Shown: positions 25,387 through 33,754 of the stretch, piece by piece
How positions within the stretch are numbered: position 1 is the first letter of the stretch
Layout of the letters: every line of letters begins with the position of its first letter
NCBI RefSeq assembly: GCF_000379685.1
Contig: NZ_KB903291.1
Span: 248,001-312,000 of the forward strand
Length of the DNA stretch: 64,000 nucleotides
Direction of reading: 5' to 3'
Origin: Catelliglobosispora koreensis DSM 44566
GTDB taxonomy: Bacteria > Actinomycetota > Actinomycetes > Mycobacteriales > Micromonosporaceae
Position numbers and translations under genes: made by a program
The notes under the pieces: generated by a model
What the model was told of the DNA's origin: nothing
Databases searched by the model: none
What the model saw: only the letters and a program-made list of their open reading frames with translations

Positions 25387-27872
25387 AGCTCTAGCTCCCA
25401 TTCCATTTTCAGCTCCGTCTGCCGGAGTTGCTTTTGCTGTTCTTCGACTTCTCGGACCATTTGCTTCAGGGGATCCATCGCTGTGGTGATGTTGTGAATC
25501 TGCTCGTCACCGGCCCGGTTTAACCTCATCGCCAGATCTTCCAATCCTTCTCTGGCAGAGAAGGTTTCTAACGTCTGCATGGCACCGCGCATGTCTGCGA
25601 CCTCGTATTCCGGCAAGGAACGCAGGGCATCATTCAGGTTCCAGACTGCCTTCTTGACCTCGTCGTGGAGATTGGACAAGATACCGCCTAATTCCTGTAG
25701 CTGGCCCGGGACCTGCCTTACGGTTGAGTCGAAGGTTCGTACAGCTGCTTTGACCTTGTTGATGATTTGGTCGAACTCTGCTCTGCTCTTGTTGAGCAGC
25801 AACATCTCTGCGGCGATTAACTCCGACTGGGTCTGCTGGCTTCGGGCAAGTTCGACCGCCTGGAGATTCGGCAGAGCGAAAACGCGCACATAGGCTGGCC
25901 ACAACCAGGTCGGGGCTGATTGTCTGGCGTTGCCTGGGTCGCTCGCGGCGGCGATCAGCCGTTCTATGTCAGGCCCCCGTTCCCGGTATGCGGGTCCGAG
26001 TACCTGCTCCAGCGTCCCAGCATCTGTCGTCATTGCACCGATGGCTGCTGCATCCTCAAAAGGAATACGAACGTTCTCTTGCAAATGGGCCGCCACCAGC
26101 TCGGCGATCTCAGCGTGCTCGCCGGCAAGCCTGAACAGTAATGCCAACGCTCGTGTCTGCTCTTCAGGGCTCATCAGCGGGAAGAGATCGAGTAAGGCTG
26201 TCGGGCTCCGTAGGAGTGTGTGCGCCAGCAAGCGGCCGGCCAGTACCCGTATTGGCATCGGATCGATGTCACAGCCGTTACCCGGGTACAGTTCGGCGAT
26301 CGCCCTGACGATGGATCTCGGTAACCCACTGCGGCGAGACATAATCTCATGTAGGCGTTCAGCGCTGGAGAGGGTTCTTACCCCGAAAAACAGAAGCGCA
26401 GCTAGGAACTCAGCCACCTCTTCGAGCATAGGCATGGTCGCGCCAAAGGCGCGGGCATAGCTGGCTAGGCGCCGGATCTCAACATTGATCAGCTGGTCCA
26501 GCGGTTCTGTCATGTCACCGTGCCCATGTAATCTGAGCGCCCATCCCAGCGCGAGTGCATGCACGCTGAGGACGCCTGGATGATCCTCCTGAGCCGTAAG
26601 CACATTCGGGTCAAGCAATCCGGCTTGCGATGCATCCTCGAAGGTGGCGCGGCTCATTGAGGTTAGGATCCGATTGAACGTCTTCGCGGCACGAGCCAGC
26701 TCGGTAATTTCGTCTACGGCGGGGCTTTCTCCATCGAGTTCGAATCGCGCGAATGCCTCGTCGCCAAGCTCCGCAGTGCATGCCATACGGAGCGTCTCCC
26801 ACCACAGGCCGGTTCCGCGGGCGCACAGCAGGACCTTTACCGGCGTTAACTTGTTGTAGGCGAGGTGAGCGGCAAGGTCTGCGATCTCGTGGACACGCGT
26901 TTCTGGGTCGTCGACGATAAGCAGAGTTGGAACCGCGAGTCGATGCAGACGGCGTAGATCAGCGGCCTCCAATCGCGCTGACATTCCGTCTACCAGGCGT
27001 TCGACAGCCCATCCATCTCGGGCCAAGTCTTGGCCAAGCACACAGGCGACGCGACTCTTGCCACTTCCCACAGGGCCTGAAAGGACTCCAATCTCGAAAC
27101 CCGGACGCTTACACCACTGACTGAGCTGTGATCGGGTGGATCTTCTTCCCTTAAAGGCGATGGCCTGCCGGTACGGCTCCAGCAGCACACTTGGCGTATC
27201 ACGATTGATCGGATACTCGTGTTTGTATTTCAAGCTGCGCGGGAGCTTGCCGAACTCGACCGCACGTATCGCGGGAAGCCCTCCTCCGCCAGCCGCGATG
27301 AGGAGCTTTCTTGCGTCCTTGTCGTTCCAGATCGGTGTTACCGCGGCAACTTCAAGCCGATCAAAGGGCGGGCTCTTCCGCCCTGCCTTAACCACTCCGA
27401 TAAGCAGATCATTGCTAAGGACTGGGCCGCCTGAGATTCCGCCCCAGGGCGTCTTGCCTTCAGCGAGAGTGCTTGCCTCCCAATATCCACTTTGTACAGT
27501 GAAATGCAGTCGTTGCTGAACACCCGACGCCGGGTTGATAGTTCCAGTGACTTGCTCGATATTTCGGATCTCCCCTTTGCGTTGTGACAAAGGAAATCCA
27601 AGAGCCTCAGCCGCCAAGTCAGGCGAGTCCGAACACACCATGCCCAGACAGAGTGGCGATACGGGGAATGCCCGATCGCAGTGCATCAAAGCTAGATCAT
27701 TTTCCGGGTCACACCACGCAATTTCCAACGCGGACGACTGGCTCCCGTTGTAGGCCTCACCTGCGGACTCCGCCACATGCCAAGCGGTCAACAGCAACCC
27801 CGGTTGAATGACCGCACCCGAGCCGCGCGGACCCTTCCCTCTTGGCTCGACTGCTATCACTTGTGAACGCAC
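25383..27872 (-). CDS. Trypsin-like serine protease fused to P-loop NTPase
   Basis: An 829-aa protein. Residues 1-~200 form a trypsin-like protease domain with the triad His32 (LLTAWHV), Asp59 (ENDLALMH) and Ser147 (GGISGGPVL). Residues ~225-400 are a P-loop NTPase with Walker A GPVGSGKS at 266-273 and Walker B LLIVDD at 317-322. The middle is helical and STAND-like. The last ~200 residues are heptad-rich coiled coil (AEMLLLNKSRAEFDQIINKVK, EVEEQQKQLRQTELKME). Such protease-NTPase proteins are predicted conflict effectors in which NTPase sensing unleashes proteolysis. The GTG start is chosen because GGAGG lies nine bases upstream and the protease domain follows directly; an upstream in-frame ATG adds an odd sequence. 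It is coupled to the trypco2 gene. Confidence 0.85.
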   Translation of the reverse strand: MRSQVIAVEPRGKGPRGSGAVIQPGLLLTAWHVAESAGEAYNGSQSSALEIAWCDPENDLALMHCDRAFPVSPLCLGMVCSDSPDLAAEALGFPLSQRKGEIRNIEQVTGTINPASGVQQRLHFTVQSGYWEASTLAEGKTPWGGISGGPVLSNDLLIGVVKAGRKSPPFDRLEVAAVTPIWNDKDARKLLIAAGGGGLPAIRAVEFGKLPRSLKYKHEYPINRDTPSVLLEPYRQAIAFKGRRSTRSQLSQWCKRPGFEIGVLSGPVGSGKSRVACVLGQDLARDGWAVERLVDGMSARLEAADLRRLHRLAVPTLLIVDDPETRVHEIADLAAHLAYNKLTPVKVLLCARGTGLWWETLRMACTAELGDEAFARFELDGESPAVDEITELARAAKTFNRILTSMSRATFEDASQAGLLDPNVLTAQEDHPGVLSVHALALGWALRLHGHGDMTEPLDQLINVEIRRLASYARAFGATMPMLEEVAEFLAALLFFGVRTLSSAERLHEIMSRRSGLPRSIVRAIAELYPGNGCDIDPMPIRVLAGRLLAHTLLRSPTALLDLFPLMSPEEQTRALALLFRLAGEHAEIAELVAAHLQENVRIPFEDAAAIGAMTTDAGTLEQVLGPAYRERGPDIERLIAAASDPGNARQSAPTWLWPAYVRVFALPNLQAVELARSQQTQSELIAAEMLLLNKSRAEFDQIINKVKAAVRTFDSTVRQVPGQLQELGGILSNLHDEVKKAVWNLNDALRSLPEYEVADMRGAMQTLETFSAREGLEDLAMRLNRAGDEQIHNITTAMDPLKQMVREVEEQQKQLRQTELKMEWELEL

Positions 27873-27995
27873 GCTTGGGATCCTCCATCGCCAAACCTTC
27901 AGCATCGACCATGATCGATGCATCGTAGTTGGAGAGTCCGACATTCGACCGACCGGAGAAAGTACACAGCGTCTCTTGCTGCCGTTGGGAGGCAA

Positions 27996-28625
27996 TCATC
28001 CAGTGAGACTGCGGGCGGAGTCCCGTTCTTTCACCTCGGCCGAAACTCCGGGTGAAAACAGTCCAGACAGCTGGCCAATCAGGTTCACGGTCTGTTCCTG
28101 GGTCGAGGACTCACCGATGACCCGCTCGCCCGGCACCCCCAGGATGTCGTAGGGGTTGTACCAATCGGCCATCTGCTCGACGGTGAAGCCGGCCATCGGC
28201 CGAGTGGTGTGCCGCCGGGTGGTTTCTTCGAAGGACACGTCGAGGTAGAAGACGCTGCTGCACCCTTCGTGGCTGTCCAGCAGCCGCAGCAGCATCGGAC
28301 GGTATTTGCCGGTCCAGAGGATTCCCTCGAGGATGACGTCCCGGCCGCGATCGACAAGCCACCGGACGTTGTCCTCGAGATAGTCGGCGATCAGGCCACC
28401 GGTTTTGTCTTGCTCCCACAGCACAATCCGGCGGAAATGGTCCTGTCCGATCAAAGCGCAGTTCCGGCCTGCCCGCTCACGGACCAGCTGCGCCACCGTC
28501 GATTTCCCCGAGCCGGAGTTACCTCTGATGATCACGAGCCGGGTGGACGAATCACCGCAGGGGCTTAGTTCGGCCGGCATCGGCACATGATGGCACCGGG
28601 CGGCAGCCCTGGCATCATCCGACAC
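27996..28625 (-). CDS. Zeta-toxin/AAA-type P-loop kinase-like protein
   Basis: A 209-aa small P-loop protein with Walker A GNSGSGKS at 35-42, DHFRR in the position of the substrate-binding DxxR segment, and DVILEGILWTGKYRPML resembling the zeta-toxin/kinase Walker B-side loop. A lid-like stretch is rich in Arg (TRRHTTRP). Relatives phosphorylate nucleotides, sugars or antibiotics. No antitoxin-like gene is evident, although the 77-aa gene just upstream could be a partner. An alternative start is Met16 (28580), which would place the P-loop at residue 20. It lies in the same direction between the Ntn-hydrolase pair and the protease/NTPase gene. Confidence 0.75.
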   Translation of the reverse strand: MSDDARAAARCHHVPMPAELSPCGDSSTRLVIIRGNSGSGKSTVAQLVRERAGRNCALIGQDHFRRIVLWEQDKTGGLIADYLEDNVRWLVDRGRDVILEGILWTGKYRPMLLRLLDSHEGCSSVFYLDVSFEETTRRHTTRPMAGFTVEQMADWYNPYDILGVPGERVIGESSTQEQTVNLIGQLSGLFSPGVSAEVKERDSARSLTG

Positions 28626-28704
28626 GGCTGCACCGGCGGCAACCTCAGTTAGCCGGGCGGGCTAACTTAGTGGCCTGTTCAAGCATCCAAGGCCAGTGTG
28701 CGCC

Positions 28705-28938
28705 TTACTCGCAGCCGCCTTCGCAGACCGCTGTCTCCAACACGTGTAAGCCAAGATCGGTCAGCAATCTGAGGTTTCGCTTCAGCACCGGGCTGCCCGC
28801 GAGCTGGTTGTCGACGTGCGCCCATAAATAGACGGGCACAATGCCGATCGCATGATGGATGGCCTGTAAGTGCGTCTCTGTCGTTGAGGCCGTCGGCTGC
28901 TGCAACCCGATTAGCCCGCGCACATCAGCGCCGCTCAC
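28705..28938 (-). CDS. Small protein coupled to the Ntn hydrolase, 77 aa
   Basis: The GTG start overlaps the stop of the upstream gene (GTGA), which is the main evidence for this start. The product (GLIGLQQPTASTTETHLQAIHHAIGIVPVYLWAHVDNQLAG and a Cys-containing end CEGGCE) has no known family. Such a tightly coupled small protein could be a partner, substrate or inhibitor of the hydrolase. Confidence 0.6.
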   Translation of the reverse strand: MSGADVRGLIGLQQPTASTTETHLQAIHHAIGIVPVYLWAHVDNQLAGSPVLKRNLRLLTDLGLHVLETAVCEGGCE

Positions 28939-29933
28939 CCTTCGGCCGAAAAGATTCCGGGTTCCATCGGCGCGAAGAACCCGACCGTGTAATTGGGCTG
29001 TGGCAGCCAATGCAGAACTTGGCCGTGCTCGATCAACACGCGTTTGGCCATGTCTTCGGCGGAGTCGATATCGGTGTAGGTGCACATATCCCAGGGCTGT
29101 CCATCTGGATAGAACACTCCGTTTCTTGCTTGTGGGATGCAGAACCCGATAGCGCGACGGTTCTGCGGGCCGCCGATGAGCGTGTAGCGGAGATCCTGAA
29201 CTGGATCATCAGTGCGTGCTACGAGTCGCACTTTCCCATCCGGCAGGAGCTGGCTCTGATAGCGCAGCCAGTCGGGCAATGTCTGCTGGGTGTGCTCGGC
29301 ATATCGGAAGCCCGACGGCGTGGTCATCACCTCTGTCAGATAGCCGCCGATCGTCCTGTCGAATCGAGCCTGGTCATTGCCGGTCAACTGCCGCAGACGC
29401 TCGCGATCGTTCGCAGTGCGCACGGGCTGACCATTGTCGATATTGATCCACCACTGGACGGCCATGCGTAACGACTGGGCCTCGTCGACTTCGGTGCTGT
29501 CGGGGTGCATAGATTCCTTTTGCCATTTGAGGTAGAGCTCGTGCGACTCATGGTCGCCGATTTCCAGTCTCCCGGGTGCGGTGACCGGGACTGCGGCGCC
29601 GTTTCGGATCCGCCACAGTGTCGGGCGCGGCACAAGGGCAGCGACGATAAATGTCTCGCCACCGCTGCCGCTACGGGCGCGCAGAGCATCCACCGTCTTA
29701 GAGATGTCGTCCGGGGCTGTGTAGATCGTCCGGTACAAAGTTTCCTGGTGGAAGGCTAAAGGGCCGGCGAACCCCACAGCCACAGTGGGAGAGACGACGA
29801 GCAGCTTCAGCAGCGGGCGGCGCAGTAGCTGATGCCGCGTCTTCGTATCGTCGACGGGATTGTCGTACGTCACCTGAGTATCAGCAACGAGGCTAATCCG
29901 ACCATCGTGAATAGAGCCGATCACCAACGTCAC
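28935..29933 (-). CDS. Proteasome/HslV-like Ntn hydrolase
   Basis: A 332-aa GTG-started protein. After Met removal the N-terminal residue is Thr. The start TLVIGSIHDGRISLVADTQVTYDN aligns with proteasome β-type and HslV subunits: Thr1, Asp17 in LVAD, and a later Lys in LLKLLVVSPTVAVGFAG corresponding to the catalytic Lys33 region before the conserved GFAG turn. Family members are threonine peptidases assembled into rings. This protein has about 150 extra C-terminal residues and no adjacent ATPase ring gene such as hslU. It could be a stand-alone peptidase or amidohydrolase. Its placement at the head of a co-directional run with a P-loop kinase and a protease/NTPase suggests a joint role, but this is inference. 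Confidence 0.7.
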   Translation of the reverse strand: MTLVIGSIHDGRISLVADTQVTYDNPVDDTKTRHQLLRRPLLKLLVVSPTVAVGFAGPLAFHQETLYRTIYTAPDDISKTVDALRARSGSGGETFIVAALVPRPTLWRIRNGAAVPVTAPGRLEIGDHESHELYLKWQKESMHPDSTEVDEAQSLRMAVQWWINIDNGQPVRTANDRERLRQLTGNDQARFDRTIGGYLTEVMTTPSGFRYAEHTQQTLPDWLRYQSQLLPDGKVRLVARTDDPVQDLRYTLIGGPQNRRAIGFCIPQARNGVFYPDGQPWDMCTYTDIDSAEDMAKRVLIEHGQVLHWLPQPNYTVGFFAPMEPGIFSAEG

Positions 29934-30280
29934 AGCAACTCCCGTCTGGCCCCGTTCCCATCGATGGTAGAGGCGCAGCCCGCCACCCTCAGTGGCCGGA
30001 CTCGGTCGGACTCAGCGCGCCGCAGATGCCTGCATCACCAACGCTTCGATCACCGGTCCCGCGAGGTCCTCACTCTGTCGGCCTCCACGAAATGCTTGAC
30101 GTGCAATTCAAATGGGCCAGAGGAAAAAACTACGTCGGCAGGCTTCTGCGGGAGTGACTTCGTTCAAAGTCAGCGACACCGAGAAGAGCGTCCCTGAAGG
30201 TTACTCGCGGCTTCGTGAAAGGTCTGCGGTCCAAAACGATAACCGAGTGGATACCATGATTCGATTCGTCAGCTCTGCCC
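29934..30280. other. Intergenic region, no gene seen
   Basis: About 350 bases between two minus-strand genes. Expected to hold the promoter of the Ntn-hydrolase operon and the end of the DUF5919 regulator transcript. It is less GC-rich than its neighbours. No gene or clear hairpin was found. Confidence 0.4.
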
Positions 30281-31048
30281 CTATTCTTTGAACTGACTGA
30301 TGACATCGTCGATGTTGTTGACTGCGGTGGCGTTCGCCCAGACGCGATCGAAGCTTCTGAGATAATGATCGAATACTCGACCGCCAGGTAGCTGCCGAAG
30401 CTGTAGTACGGGGTTCTGTGCTGCTGCGGCTCCGTAGGTGTGGGCGTTCACCAGCATCATCTCGTCGCCGCGGTATATCGATGCGTAGAGCGTACGGTCG
30501 TGCAGCCTGAGTTCTATGTTTCCTGAGTCCAGGATAGGTGCGTAGTAACGCATCGTGAGGACGACCCTGTGAGCTACGCCTAGCCCAACGCCCTCTTCTT
30601 CGCCGCGTTCGCGTACTGCCGTGCCATTGGGATCGCCAAGTAGCAGGCGGACCCTGCATCCTTCCGCCGCGCGTTTGGCGATTCGGTAGACGTCGTGAAT
30701 CTCAGGCAGAAACTGGCCAGCAAACGCAAGAACATCGATGCTTGTCTCTGCCGAATCGATCAATGACCGCCACAGCTCCGGGGGTACTGCGGAACGCGAG
30801 GCAAAGAAGTCCACGAGTTCAGCGCGACTTGACGCTGCCGCGCGGGTGTCATCTGCCACGGAAGGCCAAAGATAGGTCTCGTCGACACCGAGCAGCTTCG
30901 CGGTGGCCTCGCGGTGCGACCGGTGAGGGACGCGATTAGCCGTGATCCATCGTTCCACGGTCTTGTAATCCACTCCCACCAGCTCCGCGCACCTGGCGAT
31001 CGATATCCCACGCGACGACAGTGCGCCACGGAGCCGTTCGTTAGGCAC
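30281..31048 (-). CDS. XRE-type regulator with DUF5919/PLD-like C-terminal domain
   Basis: A 255-aa protein. Residues ~1-70 are an XRE helix-turn-helix (ARCAELVGVDYKTVERWITANRVPHRSHREATAKLLGV). Residues ~90-250 match the DUF5919 pattern of actinomycete regulators: IDVLAFAGQFLPE, CRVRLLLGDPNG, IELRLHDRTLYASIYRGDEMMLVNAHTYG and FDHYLRSFDRVW. This domain has the fold layout of phospholipase D-like proteins. GTG at 31048 has AAGGGAG seven bases upstream. The protein is a paralogue of the regulator at 34679-35428, and a broken third copy lies at 33755-33935. It probably represses or activates nearby genes in response to a small ligand; the ligand is unknown. Confidence 0.85.
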   Translation of the reverse strand: MPNERLRGALSSRGISIARCAELVGVDYKTVERWITANRVPHRSHREATAKLLGVDETYLWPSVADDTRAAASSRAELVDFFASRSAVPPELWRSLIDSAETSIDVLAFAGQFLPEIHDVYRIAKRAAEGCRVRLLLGDPNGTAVRERGEEEGVGLGVAHRVVLTMRYYAPILDSGNIELRLHDRTLYASIYRGDEMMLVNAHTYGAAAAQNPVLQLRQLPGGRVFDHYLRSFDRVWANATAVNNIDDVISQFKE

Positions 31049-31052
31049 GGAC

Positions 31053-31172
31053 CTACTCCCTTCCGATCGAGCCACTCGGACGATCAATCATCTGCCACCT
31101 CAGCGCGAGCCACCAGCCCACCCCAACACCCAGTGCTCCTATCCATAGCGGCGCGACGCGTAGCTTCTTCAT
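31053..31172 (-). CDS. Possible 39-aa single-pass membrane peptide
   Basis: A short frame with CAAGGA five bases before ATG. The product is MKKLRVAP, then the hydrophobic stretch LWIGALGVGVGWWLALRW, then a polar tail. Its stop lies four bases before the start of the DUF5919 regulator, so the two could be co-translated. A longer form from 31199 is possible. Part of the same sequence is conserved at the deleted copy near 33909-33935. Confidence 0.45.
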   Translation of the reverse strand: MKKLRVAPLWIGALGVGVGWWLALRWQMIDRPSGSIGRE

Positions 31173-31470
31173 AAAATCCTTGCGTCCCGGGTATTGCATT
31201 GTCGCTCGCTACCGAAGCGGCGTCGTGTAGTCGTAGTCGCGCACGTAGACCTGCATCCCTTTTCACCCCCTTCTTGGTTCGGTGTAGGTGACGGGCCGCG
31301 CCCCGTTACGGCAGCGGCCCGCCCCCGTTTCCTTGGTGAGTGACCTGTGGCGGACACTCACGGGCCTATTCCACTGGACTAAGAGTCATCGATCGGCGAC
31401 GATCACAATAGGAGGCAGCTGTCTCCTACGTGCTCCCACTTGCCCCCGACCGGGAAGGTCCACTAGCGCC
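31173..31470. other. Divergent regulatory region
   Basis: About 300 bases between the minus-strand membrane peptide/regulator pair and the plus-strand XRE gene. A 15-codon frame (31209-31256, minus) could be a leader peptide, but support is weak. Confidence 0.35.
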
Positions 31471-32277
31471 ATGAGCGAGATGGGTGGTTCACTGCGGGCG
31501 GCACGTGAGGCAGCCGGACTATCCCTATCCGGACTGGCTCGGCGCACCGGCTACAGCCGGTCCTATCTGGGCAACATCGAGACAGGAACCAAGCAGCCCA
31601 CACCGGATGTGCTGCGCGCCTACGAGCGAGCATTAGGGGATGACGTGCACCGACGCGATCTTTTCTCGGGATTGGCCGGTGTCGTGGCCGGCACGATGGC
31701 AGACGGCGACATCGCCGCTGACATCGTCCGCGGCATTACCGCCGAGCGTTCCCGGTTGCTTGCCACGGCTCAAACGAGCCACGCCACCGACAAGGCGATC
31801 GGGATTGTCGTTTCGCGCCAGACCCCATGTGTTGCCTCCCTGGCGAAATGGATGCGCTCCGGGAACCCGACTCTGCGTGTCAACGCCGCCGGCATCCTGG
31901 CCAAAAGCGGGCTACAAGACGCGGCAAATGCCGTCGCCGCGCATCTACGTGCCGACGCCGAGGCACGGCAGCTCTATTTGACGGCTGTCGTCTCCCGGGT
32001 GCTCAGCGCCCCTTGGGACGACGCCGGACAACTCGCCAGAACTGCGGCATTCGACGAGGATCAGATTGGCGCCGTGGCCGCCGAAGTGGCCAACGTCTAT
32101 GACGCAGGTGCCCGATGGTGTGCCATTTACCTTGTCGGACAGGCGAAACCGCACTATCCGGGTATCGCTGACGTCACCTTGCACCGAGCGCTCTCGCGTG
32201 AACCATCACGCGAACTGTTGCGCCACATAGGTTTCACCCTCGCCGGGGTCAACCCCGTCATCCACAAAGGAGCATGA
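31471..32277 (+). CDS. XRE-family transcriptional regulator
   Basis: A 268-aa protein. The N-terminal HTH (LRAAREAAGLSLSGLARRTGYSRSYLGNIETGTKQPTPDVLRAYERAL, residues ~7-58) is a clear Cro/C1-type domain. The C-terminal ~200 residues are helical and unrecognised, with repeated Ala-rich helices. The next gene starts three bases after the stop, so the regulator is probably co-transcribed with the PPC-domain protein. The ATG lies after GGGAAGG at a long spacing; ATG at 31480 is an alternative. Confidence 0.85.
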   Translation: MSEMGGSLRAAREAAGLSLSGLARRTGYSRSYLGNIETGTKQPTPDVLRAYERALGDDVHRRDLFSGLAGVVAGTMADGDIAADIVRGITAERSRLLATAQTSHATDKAIGIVVSRQTPCVASLAKWMRSGNPTLRVNAAGILAKSGLQDAANAVAAHLRADAEARQLYLTAVVSRVLSAPWDDAGQLARTAAFDEDQIGAVAAEVANVYDAGARWCAIYLVGQAKPHYPGIADVTLHRALSREPSRELLRHIGFTLAGVNPVIHKGA

Positions 32278-32280
32278 AAC

Positions 32281-32613
32281 GTGTTCGTGATAGAAGTTCC
32301 ATCGGGTGCGGAAGTCCTTGAAACCGTCGCAGCCGAAGCCAAGCAACGCGGGGTCACGGACGCCGCGATCGTGTCTCTCATCGGCGCTGTCGAGGGATGC
32401 GCCGTATCCACGATGGCGCTTGACGATCCGCTTAAAGACACCATCACCGAATACAAACAGCCCCTTGAACTTTCCGGCACCGGGGAAATCCGCGACGGCA
32501 ACGTCCACATCCACGTGGTCCTTGGCTCGGAAGGAAACCAGACAATCTCCGGGCACCTCCACTCAGCGCACGTCAAGACATTCTTTGTCCGCGCCTACTG
32601 CGTCTCGCTTTAA
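32281..32613 (+). CDS. PPC (DUF296)-domain protein
   Basis: A 110-aa GTG-started protein with the PPC/DUF296 fold pattern: GAEVLETVAAEAKQRGVTDAAIVSLIGAVEGCAV, GTGEIRDGNVHIHVVLG with metal-type histidines, and ISGHLHSAHVKTFFVRAY. In plants this domain is coupled to AT-hooks. In bacteria it occurs alone, forms trimers and has an undefined role. Three bases separate it from the XRE regulator gene, suggesting a two-gene operon. Confidence 0.85.
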   Translation: MFVIEVPSGAEVLETVAAEAKQRGVTDAAIVSLIGAVEGCAVSTMALDDPLKDTITEYKQPLELSGTGEIRDGNVHIHVVLGSEGNQTISGHLHSAHVKTFFVRAYCVSL

Positions 32614-32638
32614 TAGCAGTTCCCTCATCAATGACACG

Positions 32639-33196
32639 TTACTGATTCACAACGCGTACGGTTTGTTCAACAAGAGCTGGCCGCGCACGACTGATCGCTC
32701 GATAAACAGAACTATGTTCGGGATAGCGGTTGAGAATCTCGTCGATGCGGTCCTGCACTGTGATGGGCATTCCGTCGGGGCTCGTGGTTAGATCAGCAGC
32801 GGCTAAAGCGTCGGCAACTGCGCTCTCTTCCCTCGGAAACCGATCCAATTCCTTGATTAGACCGCGCTCTGCCGCTTCGTAGCGGGCACCCGTGTGATGG
32901 GCGACAAGGGCGACTATCCGTTCTGGATAGTCGAGATCCTTTAAGTACAGCGCTCCATCTATGGAATGCATCCCCGTCTTGATGAGATCCGGCGCATAGC
33001 CAATGTCATGAAGCCAAGCCGCAGCGACCAGAACAGGTCGGTCTGGTTCATCAACTGTCCCGCTCAGCTCGTTTGCTCGTCGCGCGACACCTTGCACATG
33101 CAGCCAGCGCCGGCTCAACTCCGACGTGTCCAGGTGCAACTTCGCAAGCCTGGCGGCCGACTCCACTAGATCCTTCACGGCTTCGACGCTAGTCAC
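32639..33196 (-). CDS. HD-domain phosphohydrolase-like protein
   Basis: A 185-aa protein with an HD fold: a first His near residue 33 (WLHVQGVA), the HD pair at 63-64 (AAAWLHDIGYA), and a later HH pair in IVALVAHHTG. Relatives hydrolyse nucleotides or phosphomonoesters with a divalent metal. The start is GTG. An inverted repeat of TGGGACGTTT lies directly upstream and is likely part of its control region. It converges on the PPC gene. Confidence 0.8.
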   Translation of the reverse strand: MTSVEAVKDLVESAARLAKLHLDTSELSRRWLHVQGVARRANELSGTVDEPDRPVLVAAAWLHDIGYAPDLIKTGMHSIDGALYLKDLDYPERIVALVAHHTGARYEAAERGLIKELDRFPREESAVADALAAADLTTSPDGMPITVQDRIDEILNRYPEHSSVYRAISRARPALVEQTVRVVNQ

Positions 33197-33225
33197 GGTT
33201 CCGAGCCACTGGCTACGGACCTCTA

Positions 33226-33266
33226 TGGGACGTTTGGAGACGTCCGAGGTCCCCTAAAACGTCCCA
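33226..33266. promoter_or_regulatory. Perfect 10-bp inverted repeat, putative operator
   Basis: TGGGACGTTT (33226-33235) and AAACGTCCCA (33257-33266), centres 31 bases apart, lie in the 80-base gap upstream of the HD gene. The same GGGACGT core recurs in the promoter region at 35455-35519. Binding by an HTH regulator of this region is inferred. Confidence 0.5.
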
Positions 33267-33276
33267 TCATGTGCCT

Positions 33277-33747
33277 CTAGCCGATGTACGGCTTATCGAG
33301 GTTGCTCAGACCATGATCGATTCTCAGGCGCATAGACGGATGTATGTTAAGGTCGTCCAGCTTGTCCGGTTCAAGCCATATAACCTCGCTGGACTCGCTG
33401 GACGGCCTTACGGCGCCACCTGTTGGATGCGCCCTAAAGCAGATGGAGAACTGCTGGCGAACCTCGCCGTCGTCGTATGCCATGACGTGATTGGGATTCG
33501 TGTAGATTCCGATGATCTCGGTGACGACCACGTCTATCCCGGTCTCTTCGCTTACCTCTCGTACGACTGTCTGCGCTATCGATTCACCAGCATCGTGACC
33601 GCCGCCAGGGAGCGCCCAGAGATCGTTGTCAGTCCGGTGGATGAGCAGAATGCGCCCGCGTTCGTCCTGAACGAACCCAACAACTGATGGGACGACGCTG
33701 TTTGCGGCCGGTGCGTCTGGATCATTGAAGAAGTCTCTGCGTGCCAA
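33277..33747 (-). CDS. NUDIX hydrolase
   Basis: A 156-aa protein with a textbook Nudix box at ~49-71 (GGHDAGESIAQTVVREVSEETGI fits Gx5Ex7REVxEExGI). It would hydrolyse a nucleoside diphosphate linked to another moiety, with Mg; the substrate is not predictable. The start is TTG with a GGGCGGGA stretch upstream. The start abuts the broken DUF5919 copy, so its native promoter may have been replaced by the rearrangement. Confidence 0.85.
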   Translation of the reverse strand: MARRDFFNDPDAPAANSVVPSVVGFVQDERGRILLIHRTDNDLWALPGGGHDAGESIAQTVVREVSEETGIDVVVTEIIGIYTNPNHVMAYDDGEVRQQFSICFRAHPTGGAVRPSSESSEVIWLEPDKLDDLNIHPSMRLRIDHGLSNLDKPYIG

Positions 33748-33754
33748 TGGTCCC

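Noticed and set aside
29832-30197. 121-codon + strand frame beside the Ntn-hydrolase gene
   Set aside because: It overlaps the start of a better supported minus-strand gene and shows no protein features.
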